64,000 bases of DNA from Chloroflexota bacterium (GTDB lineage: Bacteria > Chloroflexota > Anaerolineae > Aggregatilineales > UBA2796), in contig JAJPHV010000147.1 of NCBI GenBank assembly GCA_021325095.1, forward strand, positions 1-64,000. The letters run 5' to 3'. Shown in pieces: positions 33,562 to 42,095 of this stretch. The position numbers were made by a program, and so were the translations under genes. Positions within the stretch are counted from its first letter, which is position 1. Each line of letters starts with the position of its first letter. Under the pieces are notes generated by a model. It was not told the DNA's origin. It did not search any database and was given only the letters and a program-made list of their open reading frames with translations.

Positions 33562-36021
33562 TCACGCCGCCGGCGGCTTGTAATCCTGCGCACAGCGGAA
33601 GCCGAAGGCCGGATCGGTGGTCTCCGGCTTGCGCGCCAGGCGATAGGTTGTGCGATATTCATCCGGCCCCGCCCCGTCAAGCTGGATGGGGCCGCCGCCG
33701 CGCAGCACGCGCATCTCGCCGCTGGCCGGGCCGGTTGGGTTGTCTTTGGGGCTGCTGGCGTAATAATCGGCCTGGAACCAGTCGTTGACCCATTCCCAGG
33801 CATTGCCCGCCATGTCCAGGGCACCATAAGCGGTTTGACCCGCCGGGTAGCTGCCCACGTCTTGAAGTGCGTTGCTGTTCCAGTTGGCCGGGATAACGCC
33901 ATTGACCTTCTGGGTATTGCCCCAGGGATAAATCGTATCTTCGGGGCCACGCGCGGCATGTTCCCATTCGGCTTCAGTAGGTAGTCTTTTGCCAACGGAT
34001 TCGCAATAGGCGACTGCATCGCCCCAGGTGACGCCCGTCACCGGGCGGTTCTCCATGCCCGGCGGGAAGGTCGCCACCGCGCCGCCCGCATTCTGAATTA
34101 CCTTGACTTGTGTGAAATTGATCTCCATCCAGATCGAGTCGTCGGCGGGCCTGGGCGCGCCATACGTGCCCTCACTGAACAGCAAGATCACGATTTGCTG
34201 TCTGGAGGGGTCAATATAGCCGTTATCGAAGTCCCGAAACGTGTAGCAGCATTCGGCCTGCCCCTTGAGAATCTGGTGGGCATCGTTGCGCAAGCCCTGG
34301 GTATACATGGTATGAATGCCCAGGTGCTCAAAGAGGAGCTTGTCGTCCAGGTACAGGTCGGCCCAGCCCCAGGTCGCCAGTGTGCTGGTCAGGGTCGGGT
34401 AAAACGAGCCTTCGCGGCCCGTATCCCCATGCATCTGCACGCCTTCGGCGATGCCGCCCTGAAAGAAATCCTTTTCGTTGCTGAACTGCTTGTGGACGAT
34501 CTTCCAATGGCCGTTTTTTGTCACGCCCTTCTGATAAGTCACCGGCCCGGTGAAGTCCACGTCTACCTCGCCCGTGTCCGAGGCCGCATTCACGTCGAAG
34601 CGGACACTTCCCTGCAACGGCGTGACCTTCTTGCCGTCGTAGCTAAAGCGGTCTATCGAATCGCCAATGCCAAACGGATTTGTGCCCTCGATCACCCAGT
34701 TCGTGGACTGCGGCTTTGACCAGGTGGCAGGCACATGGCTGCGTGTAGCGACGACAAAACTCAGATAATCTTTGTTCGTCACTTCAGTGCGATCCAGGAA
34801 GAAACTGCCAACGCTGACATCGTGCGGCGGCCCTTCTGCCTTATTGCCCTGCGTCGTACCCATTGTGAACGTGCCGCCAGGAATAAAGACCATGCCGCTT
34901 GGCGCAACCGGCGCAGCCGTCACTGCGGCAGTGGGCGGGATGGGCGCCGTCTGCAAGCGCTGGAGCGTTAGCAGCAGCGCCCCGCCGATGAGCAGCAAGA
35001 CAACGGCGATGATCCCTCCGGCAGTCAGAACGGGGTTGCGCTGCATGGTGCTGACCGTGCTGGTGATGACCGATGGACGCTCCGGCAAGACCATCGTGCG
35101 CCGCACCTGCATCGTCCCCGGCTTGGCAACCTCTTCCGTCTCAAATTGAACCGTCTGGTACGGCCCATCTGGCATTTGGCCTTCCAGTTCGGTGATCATC
35201 TCGCGGGCCGAATGGAAGCGGTCTGCGGGGTCTTTTTCGAGCGCACGCAGGATCACGTGCTCAACGCGCGGATCGAGGTCGGGAATACTCTCGCTCGGAC
35301 GTGGTGGCAGTTGCTGAAGGTGCTGAAGCAGGACGGTGGCAAACGAATCGCCCTTGAAGGGGACGTTGCCCGTGACCATCTCATATAGCATGATGCCGAG
35401 TGAGTAAATGTCGCTCTCGCCGCTGATCTCGCCGCCCGATGCCTGTTCCGGCGACATATAGGCGGGTGTGCCCGAACTCATCCCCGAAGCGGTCAGCCGT
35501 TCGCCACCGGCGATGCGGGCCAGGCCAAAATCGGTTAGCACGGGTCGCGTGCCACCGGCCATGAGGACGTTGCCGGGTTTGATGTCACGGTGGATCGTGC
35601 CTCGATCATGCGCATAGGCAACGGCGTCGGCCAACTGCCGGAAAATGCCGGTTGCCAGGTCGAGCGGCATTCCTTTGGGGTAGTCGGACATGATCGAGTG
35701 CAGAGTCGGGCCGTCGATCAGCTCCATGACCATGTAGTACATGCCATTGGCCGTGTCAAAATCGAACACCCGGATGATGTTCGGGTGGCTGAGTGCGGCA
35801 ATGGCCTGCGCCTCCTGGCGGAAGCGGGTGATGGCGGCCTCCGAATCGATGATGTGCGGATGCAGCACCTTGATGGCAACGTCCTGGTTCAGATCAGGAT
35901 TGAGCGCCCGGTAGACTTCGGCCATTCCACCCCGGCCAAGTAGACTTTTGATTTCATACTTGCCGAGCTTGTGACCCGGAGGCAGGTAGGAGAAAGACGG
36001 AACTGCACTGGAGCCTGACAT
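33562..36021 (-). CDS. Transmembrane Ser/Thr protein kinase with SUMF1/FGE-like ectodomain
   Basis: An 819-residue receptor-like kinase. Residues about 20-280 form a PknB-type kinase domain: glycine loop GRGGMAEVY, lysine in AIKVL, catalytic HRDIKPGNVL and DFGLA. One membrane helix (about 332-355) is followed by a Pro/Ala-rich linker and a formylglycine-generating-enzyme-like fold (MVFIPGGTFTMGTTQGNKAEG near 374; VTGVTWGDAVAYCESVGKR then LPTEAEWEHAARG near 670; final FGFRC). Between its two halves lies an insertion of about 200 residues. The active-site cysteine pair of true FGE is not seen, so it is more likely a binding or scaffold domain. This gene is monocistronic. Confidence 0.9.
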   Translation of the reverse strand: MSGSSAVPSFSYLPPGHKLGKYEIKSLLGRGGMAEVYRALNPDLNQDVAIKVLHPHIIDSEAAITRFRQEAQAIAALSHPNIIRVFDFDTANGMYYMVMELIDGPTLHSIMSDYPKGMPLDLATGIFRQLADAVAYAHDRGTIHRDIKPGNVLMAGGTRPVLTDFGLARIAGGERLTASGMSSGTPAYMSPEQASGGEISGESDIYSLGIMLYEMVTGNVPFKGDSFATVLLQHLQQLPPRPSESIPDLDPRVEHVILRALEKDPADRFHSAREMITELEGQMPDGPYQTVQFETEEVAKPGTMQVRRTMVLPERPSVITSTVSTMQRNPVLTAGGIIAVVLLLIGGALLLTLQRLQTAPIPPTAAVTAAPVAPSGMVFIPGGTFTMGTTQGNKAEGPPHDVSVGSFFLDRTEVTNKDYLSFVVATRSHVPATWSKPQSTNWVIEGTNPFGIGDSIDRFSYDGKKVTPLQGSVRFDVNAASDTGEVDVDFTGPVTYQKGVTKNGHWKIVHKQFSNEKDFFQGGIAEGVQMHGDTGREGSFYPTLTSTLATWGWADLYLDDKLLFEHLGIHTMYTQGLRNDAHQILKGQAECCYTFRDFDNGYIDPSRQQIVILLFSEGTYGAPRPADDSIWMEINFTQVKVIQNAGGAVATFPPGMENRPVTGVTWGDAVAYCESVGKRLPTEAEWEHAARGPEDTIYPWGNTQKVNGVIPANWNSNALQDVGSYPAGQTAYGALDMAGNAWEWVNDWFQADYYASSPKDNPTGPASGEMRVLRGGGPIQLDGAGPDEYRTTYRLARKPETTDPAFGFRCAQDYKPPAA

Positions 36022-36156
36022 AGCACCAACCCTAACTCAGAGCAATCTGGCGATAACGATGCGCTCGCAGAAATAGTGTAAACAGGTTCGCCAATTCGGG
36101 CAAAGGCACTTACAATCTGGGGCATGATCGGCCTTCCGCATGGAGCATGTTGTGCA

Positions 36157-37356
36157 ATGCGTGTTTCCTTCCGTCCATTGGCTGCTCTTTCGCTCTTACT
36201 GCTGACTGTCCTGATCACAGCCAGCATTTCGGCGCAAACCGCACCACGCCCCAATGTCGCGGTGCTGACTTACGAGCAGTCCCCTTCCACACGCATTCGC
36301 CTGGATTCCTACGCGCCGGGCAGCGCCAGCCCCAGGGCGCTGCACGTCTTCGACAAGGGGCCGGTGGTCGATGTGTCGTCAGACTTCCAGTGGAACGTGG
36401 CCTACGGCTTCGATGCACAGGCCAGGCACGACACCCTTCGCTATGGCCCGCTAAAGGGGCCACAGGTGCAGGTTCCCGTCGATAGCGGACACAGCGTCCT
36501 GGGCGCTAAGTTCAGTGCCAACAGCCGCTTCCTGTCGTATACGACAGCCAGCCCGGCCACCCAGGACTGGGTGCTGGGCCTGGTCAGGTTGGATGGCGGC
36601 CAGCGCATTGAGTTCACGGGCAAATTCAGCGCGCGGGGCAACGCCGCGCCCTTCGACGGAGTCGCCAATGCTCTCGGTTGGAGCGCCGACGGCAGGCGTC
36701 TGTTCGTGATCGCCTACAGGCCGTTTACGGAGGGCGGCGCGTTTGGCGGCATCTACGCCCTCGACCTGTCCGGAATCAACTTCGACAGGCCGGAGCGCCG
36801 CCCGCTGCCCGCATTGATGCCACTGATCAGCGGCGGGCCGCTGGTCACGCAGGTGCTCATTTCGCCCGATGCCAGCCGCCTGGCCTACCTGTTCAACGAT
36901 CCGGCCAATCCAGCCCAGGACTACGACAGCGGCCCTGGCTACGGTGTAACGGTCAATACGCTTGGCCTGTACGATTTGAATGCGTCAAAGGCGCTCTTTA
37001 CGGCGCAGGCGGGCAAGGGCCAGGCCTTTGAAACGATGACCTGGACGCCCGACAGCCAGAAAGTCCTGCTGACCGCCGGGAACTATCGGCAAACCAATTA
37101 CCTGGTAACGCCGACGCTGATCATCGTGGACGTGGGCCAAATGCAGGTCGGCCAGGGGTCACAAATCACCACCGACCCGAAGGCAATGGTCGGCTCCATG
37201 CTGGCCTGCGGGACGACGCTCTATTATCAACTCAGCTTCGACGAGAACGGCGCACTGACCCCGTACCTGTACAGCGCGCCGCTGGCCGACGTGAAGCAGC
37301 ACAGCGACAGGCTGACCTCTGGTGCAGATTTCCGCCTGCTGATGTGCGCGCCGTGA
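36157..37356 (+). CDS. Exported beta-propeller-like (WD40/PD40) protein
   Basis: About 399 residues with a signal peptide (LAALSLLLLTVLITASISA) and a body made of repeated S-x-D-x-R-x-L blades, for example LGWSADGRRLFVIAY, LISPDASRLAYLF and TWTPDSQKVLLTAG, typical of TolB/PD40-type propellers. I chose the ATG at 36157; another in-frame ATG at 36124 would add 11 residues. A TACAAT hexamer at 36111-36116 could be the -10, which favours the later start. Function is unknown. It is divergent from the Ser/Thr kinase and convergent with the molybdenum hydroxylase. Confidence 0.75.
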   Translation: MRVSFRPLAALSLLLLTVLITASISAQTAPRPNVAVLTYEQSPSTRIRLDSYAPGSASPRALHVFDKGPVVDVSSDFQWNVAYGFDAQARHDTLRYGPLKGPQVQVPVDSGHSVLGAKFSANSRFLSYTTASPATQDWVLGLVRLDGGQRIEFTGKFSARGNAAPFDGVANALGWSADGRRLFVIAYRPFTEGGAFGGIYALDLSGINFDRPERRPLPALMPLISGGPLVTQVLISPDASRLAYLFNDPANPAQDYDSGPGYGVTVNTLGLYDLNASKALFTAQAGKGQAFETMTWTPDSQKVLLTAGNYRQTNYLVTPTLIIVDVGQMQVGQGSQITTDPKAMVGSMLACGTTLYYQLSFDENGALTPYLYSAPLADVKQHSDRLTSGADFRLLMCAP

Positions 37357-37362
37357 GTGCAA

Positions 37363-39741
37363 TTACAGGATGTCCGTGCTCCGGTGCTCCTCATCCGAGA
37401 ATTTCAGCCGGGAGAACAACGCGGTTTGCAGACCGGCGGGTGGAGCCGCATATTCCCCTCGAATAGCGCGCCAGACCTTCGCCGGACTGAGCGGCATATC
37501 TAGATGCTGCACACCAAACGGCCTGAGGGCGTCCATGACCGCGTTGACGATGGCCGGAGTCGAACCAACGGTAGCCGCCTCGCCAATGCCCTTCACGCCG
37601 AGTGGGTTGTGCGGCGTTGGCGTTTCTGTGTGGTCGGTGTTGAACGTCGGGAAGCAATCCGCGCGGGGCAGTGCATAGTCGGTCAGCGAGCTGGTGAGCA
37701 ACTGCCCGTCCTGGTCATAATACACTTCCTCCCAGAGCGCCTGGCTGATGCCTTGCGCTAAACCACCGTGAACCTGCCCTGCCACCAACTGCGGGCTGAT
37801 GCGTTTGCCGCAGTCGTCTACCGAATAGTAGTTGCGCAGGTGTACGATCCCGGTTTCGCGCTCGATCTCCACGACGGCCACGTGCGCACCAAATGGCGAG
37901 GTGGCGTCCGGTGGTCGGAAGAAACTGGTTGCTTCCAGGCCGGAGGTGATGTCGGACGGCAGTTGATCGGAATAGGCCCGGCTGGCGACTTCGGCCAGCG
38001 TCAACCCGCGATGAGGGACACCGCGCACCTGGTAGCGTCCTTGCTCAAGCACCACGTCTTCGGGCGCGGCTTCCAGGATGTGCGCGGCGATGTAGCGCGC
38101 CTTTTTGTGTACTTCGACGGCGGCTTGCAGAAGCGCCATACCACCTACGGCCAGCCCTCGGCTGCCATACGTGCCAATGCCCATTGGCCCCACTGCTGTA
38201 TCGCCGTGTCGGACGATGATCTGATCGTAATCGGCGCCGATCTGATCGGCCACAATCTGGGCGAAGGTCGTCTCCTGGCCCTGGCCGTGAGGTGAGATGC
38301 CGGTGAATACCGTGACTGTACCGCCCGGCTCAACGCGCACCACTGCGCTTTCGTAGGGGCCGGGGCCGCATATCTCGACGTAGGTTGAAAGGCCGATCCC
38401 CAGGAGTCGATCTCCATTCGCACCGCGTCGAAGTTGCTCTGCGCGCAGTTCGTCATAATGAGAAATCTCAAGCGCCCTCGTCAGCGCCAGATCGTAGTTG
38501 CCACTGTCGTAAGTGACCCCGGTGGCAGTCCGGTACGGGAATTTGTCCGGTGGAATGAAATTTCTGCGGCGGATTTCAGCCGGGTCCAGGCCCAATTCCC
38601 CCGCTACGCGATCCATCATGCGCTCAATGTAATAGCTGGCTTCCGGGCGGCCTGCCCCTCGATAGGCCGCCACCGGCGCTTTATTGGTGAAGATGCTCGC
38701 CGTGCGAACATCCACCGCCGGAATTCGATAGACCCCGGCGACCATCATCGCCGTCAGGTCAGGAATAAAATTCTGCACGGCGTAAGCGCCCTGGTCGGCC
38801 ACCAGGTACAGGCGCAAGGCGGTGATCGTGCCATCCTGCTGCACGGCCACCTCGACCTCGGCGATCTGCCCGCGCCCTTGCGTTGTCGTCTGCATGTTTT
38901 CCAGGCGTGTTTCGACCCAGCGCAGCGGCATACGGTAGAGCCGTGCCAGCGCTGCCAGCGCCACATCTTCCGGATAGACCCCGATTTTTACGCCGAACCC
39001 GCCGCCCACGTCCGGCGCTATGACACGGATCAGGTTTTCTGGCAGGTGTAGTAGCGTTGATAGTTCAGCGCGCAGGCCATGCGGCGTCTGAGTGCTGTTC
39101 CAGATAGTCAGTCCCCCCGTTGCCGGGTCTGGAGCCACCACGACTGCGCGCCCTTCCATTGGCACTGCCGCGACACGCTGGCTAACGATCCGCTGCCGAA
39201 CGACACGATAGGCGTTTGCGAAGGCTGCTTCCACGTCGCCGGATCGGTTCCGGGAGATATGGCCGACATTGTTGGGCAGGTCTTCAAACAGGCGCGGCGC
39301 GTTGTCGTGGATGGCTTCTTCCAGGTCGATGACAGCCGGAAGGGGTTCCCAATCGATGACGACGTCGGCCAGCGCGTCTTCTGCCACCTCCGGGGATTCC
39401 GCAATAACGGCGGCGACGGCTTCGCCCACGTAGCGCACCCGATCTACAGACAGTGCGAAATGGGTATGGGGCTGTTCTTCGGTCCCTGAACTCGCCATGG
39501 GCATCGGTTCGTAGTGCGGTGCGAGGTCACGCCCGGTCACGACGGCCAGAACACCGGCCCGGCGCAGTGCGGCAGACCCGTCGATACGGTGAATATTGGC
39601 ATGGGCATGAGGGCTGCGGACAAATGCGACATGGCGCATCCCCGGCAGTTTCAGATTAGCAACGTAACTTCCATTGCCCGTTATCAATCGTGGGTCTTCC
39701 TTGCGGCGGACCTGAGCGCCCATCAACGATGCGTAGACCAT
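37363..39741 (-). CDS. Xanthine-dehydrogenase-family molybdopterin-binding subunit (form II CoxL-like)
   Basis: A 792-residue large subunit of a molybdenum hydroxylase. It begins with RRKEDPRLITGNGSYV, has the cofactor-contacting segments VGGGFGVKIG, GISPHGQGQETTFAQ and the catalytic Glu in GVKGIGEAATVGS. The active-site loop reads AYRGAGR, the form II type, and not the AYxCSFR loop of genuine CO dehydrogenase. It is therefore an aldehyde/xanthine-type hydroxylase of unknown substrate. Small (2Fe-2S) and medium (FAD) subunits are not adjacent. An alternative start is the ATG seven codons in. Confidence 0.9.
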   Translation of the reverse strand: MVYASLMGAQVRRKEDPRLITGNGSYVANLKLPGMRHVAFVRSPHAHANIHRIDGSAALRRAGVLAVVTGRDLAPHYEPMPMASSGTEEQPHTHFALSVDRVRYVGEAVAAVIAESPEVAEDALADVVIDWEPLPAVIDLEEAIHDNAPRLFEDLPNNVGHISRNRSGDVEAAFANAYRVVRQRIVSQRVAAVPMEGRAVVVAPDPATGGLTIWNSTQTPHGLRAELSTLLHLPENLIRVIAPDVGGGFGVKIGVYPEDVALAALARLYRMPLRWVETRLENMQTTTQGRGQIAEVEVAVQQDGTITALRLYLVADQGAYAVQNFIPDLTAMMVAGVYRIPAVDVRTASIFTNKAPVAAYRGAGRPEASYYIERMMDRVAGELGLDPAEIRRRNFIPPDKFPYRTATGVTYDSGNYDLALTRALEISHYDELRAEQLRRGANGDRLLGIGLSTYVEICGPGPYESAVVRVEPGGTVTVFTGISPHGQGQETTFAQIVADQIGADYDQIIVRHGDTAVGPMGIGTYGSRGLAVGGMALLQAAVEVHKKARYIAAHILEAAPEDVVLEQGRYQVRGVPHRGLTLAEVASRAYSDQLPSDITSGLEATSFFRPPDATSPFGAHVAVVEIERETGIVHLRNYYSVDDCGKRISPQLVAGQVHGGLAQGISQALWEEVYYDQDGQLLTSSLTDYALPRADCFPTFNTDHTETPTPHNPLGVKGIGEAATVGSTPAIVNAVMDALRPFGVQHLDMPLSPAKVWRAIRGEYAAPPAGLQTALFSRLKFSDEEHRSTDIL

Positions 39742-39805
39742 GCTGCCCCCTGCTATTCAATTGTGGCTCCCTTCTGTGCTCAATTGAGAAGGGAGTATAA
39801 CTATG

Positions 39806-41677
39806 CTAGGCCACCACGCCTTGCGACACAGCTTCGGTCTGGCTCATAATGGCCTGGAACATTTCGCGGTCAATCGTTTCCTGTTCCATCAGGGTTTCGG
39901 CCACTTTGACCAGCTTGGCGTGGTTGGTTTGCAGGATGTCTTTCGCCCGCTTGTAGGCCCGATCCAGGATTTCACGCACCTGCGCATCAATCGCGGCAGC
40001 CGCTTCCTCGCTGTAGTCGCGCCGCTCCATCCAATCGCGGCCCAGGAATACCGCACCGGTCTCCGAATCGCCGAAGGTCTGCAAACCGAGCGCCTCGCTC
40101 ATGCCAAAGCGCGTGATCATGGAGCGGGCAATCTGCGTGGAACGTTGTAGATCGTTGGCCGCGCCGTTGGTCACGCTGTCGAAGGTCATTTCCTCCGCTG
40201 CGCGCCCGCCGAGCAGCCCGGTGATCATGTCTTCAAACTTGGCTTTGGTCGCCAGCGATTGATCCTCTTCCGGCAATGACATGGCATAGCCAAGCGCCTG
40301 CCCACGCGGAATGATCGTGATCTTGTGCACCGGATCGGCGTTCGCCAGATTGTGCATCACGACGGCGTGGCCCGCCTCGTGGAAGGCAATCACCTTGCGC
40401 TCGGCAGGGCTGATCACGCGCGACTTGCGCTCCGGTCCGGCCACCACACGCTCCATGCTTTCCTGCATTTCGCGCATAGAAATCGCCTTTTTACCACGCC
40501 GCGCTGCCAGGATCGCTGCCTCGTTGATCATGTTTTCCAGATCAGCACCGACAAAACCCGGTGTCAGTTTTGCCAGTGCTCCCAGGTCAACGTCCGAGGC
40601 CAGCGGTTTGCCGCGCACATGTACTTCCAGGATCGCCAGCCGCCCGACGCGATCAGGCCGATCCAGCACCACCTTGCGATCAAAGCGGCCAGGGCGCAGC
40701 AGCGCCGGGTCGAGCACGTCCGGGCGGTTGGTTGCGGCAATGACGATCACGTTGGTGTTGTTATCGAAGCCATCCATCTCGACCAGGATTTGATTGAGCG
40801 TCTGTTCACGCTCGTCGTGGCCCCCACCCAGGCCCGCGCCGCGATGCCGGCCCACTGCGTCGATCTCGTCCACAAAAATGATGGAGGGTGCTTCGGCTTT
40901 GGCCCGCTCAAACAGGTCACGGACGCGGCTTGCGCCCACGCCGACGAACATCTCCACAAACTCCGACCCGGAGATGCTGAAAAACGGCGCGCCCGCTTCA
41001 CCGGCGACAGCCCGCGCCAGCAGTGTTTTCCCCGTCCCGGGCGGCCCGATCATCAGCACACCCTTCGGAATGCGCGCGCCCAGTTGAATAAACTTATCAG
41101 GCTCCTTCAGAAATTCGACAATTTCTTTCAGATCGTTCTTGGCTTCGTCGGCCCCGGCCACATCGCCAAAAGTGACGAGCGGGCGTTCCACGTCGCGCAT
41201 CACTTTGGCCCGGCTCTTGCCAAACGACAACGCCTGATCCTGCCCCACCCGCATTGAACGCAGCATCCGCCACAAAAACCAGCCGATCACCAGCATCGGC
41301 GCAATGGTGATCACCAGGTTCAGTAGCAGCCCGCTGCCGTTTGACGTTTCGACACGGTACTCAAATGACGTTTGCTGGGCCTTGCTCACGCCCAGTTGTT
41401 CCAGCGCGCGAATCAGGTCAACCGACTGCTCCTTAGTCGAGGTGGCGATGCCATCTCGGAGCGTAATCAGCAGGTCAGTGTCATTGCGAACGACGATGGC
41501 TTTGACTCTCCCGGCCTTCACCGCCGCCGCTACGTCGCTCATTGACATCGTATCGCGGCTCGCGGTAAAAAGCGGGAACAGAACAAACAGAAGCAATGCA
41601 GCCATGACCGTTAACCCGACCAGGACCCCGATCTTGAGGTTGTTACTGTTGGCCGGGGTTGGAGTCGGTCTATTCAC
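39806..41677 (-). CDS. ftsH: ATP-dependent zinc metalloprotease FtsH
   Basis: About 623 residues from a GTG preceded by GGGAGGG. The first membrane helix (about residues 15-37) and second (near 115-135) enclose a small external domain. The AAA+ module has Walker A GPPGTGKT and Walker B IIFVDEID, the second region of homology NRPDVLDPALLRPGRFDR, and the protease zinc site HEAGH. FtsH degrades membrane and soluble regulatory proteins. The frame is open a further 58 codons upstream, but that stretch has no family similarity. Confidence 0.95.
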   Translation of the reverse strand: MNRPTPTPANSNNLKIGVLVGLTVMAALLLFVLFPLFTASRDTMSMSDVAAAVKAGRVKAIVVRNDTDLLITLRDGIATSTKEQSVDLIRALEQLGVSKAQQTSFEYRVETSNGSGLLLNLVITIAPMLVIGWFLWRMLRSMRVGQDQALSFGKSRAKVMRDVERPLVTFGDVAGADEAKNDLKEIVEFLKEPDKFIQLGARIPKGVLMIGPPGTGKTLLARAVAGEAGAPFFSISGSEFVEMFVGVGASRVRDLFERAKAEAPSIIFVDEIDAVGRHRGAGLGGGHDEREQTLNQILVEMDGFDNNTNVIVIAATNRPDVLDPALLRPGRFDRKVVLDRPDRVGRLAILEVHVRGKPLASDVDLGALAKLTPGFVGADLENMINEAAILAARRGKKAISMREMQESMERVVAGPERKSRVISPAERKVIAFHEAGHAVVMHNLANADPVHKITIIPRGQALGYAMSLPEEDQSLATKAKFEDMITGLLGGRAAEEMTFDSVTNGAANDLQRSTQIARSMITRFGMSEALGLQTFGDSETGAVFLGRDWMERRDYSEEAAAAIDAQVREILDRAYKRAKDILQTNHAKLVKVAETLMEQETIDREMFQAIMSQTEAVSQGVVA

Positions 41678-42095
41678 AACACATCCCTCCCATCTCTCAC
41701 AGCATTCAATTCCGGTGATCATAACCAAAACCGGGCAAGAACGGTATAGGAAACTGGAATAGCGATGGCATGGCAGATGCACGTCCGGCGGTACGGACAC
41801 GCGATGCAGCAAGACGTTTGCTTCAGGCCCATAACAATTCTGAACAGGCATACAGCGACCGGGGTATCAGGTGCTGTTACCCGTTCTATCACCAAAAGGC
41901 CATCGCTTCAGCCTATCCGCAGCACCCTGGCGTGACCACAACGGGGCTGATTGGCCGCACTGGGATGGCGTTTCCGGTCTTATCTATCCTGTGTTGGCCG
42001 TCGTCGCCATACTATCCCAGGTCAGTCTGCTGCCCCTGTCGCGTCGTCCTTCAGCCGATCTCCCAAAATCAGTAATCGATGTCCCTTTTTTCGGC
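41678..42095 (+). other. Gene-free interval between ftsH and the GH31 gene
   Basis: About 418 bp upstream of ftsH. Short open frames here on the plus strand have no credible ribosome-binding sites, composition or similarity, and I take them as chance. The ftsH promoter must lie here on the minus strand, but no clear -35/-10 pair could be chosen. No tRNA or terminator-like stem was seen. Confidence 0.5.

Noticed and set aside
37363..39741. Annotation as aerobic CO dehydrogenase (coxL)
   Set aside because: The active-site loop is AYRGAGR and not the AYxCSFR loop with the catalytic Cys of form I enzymes.
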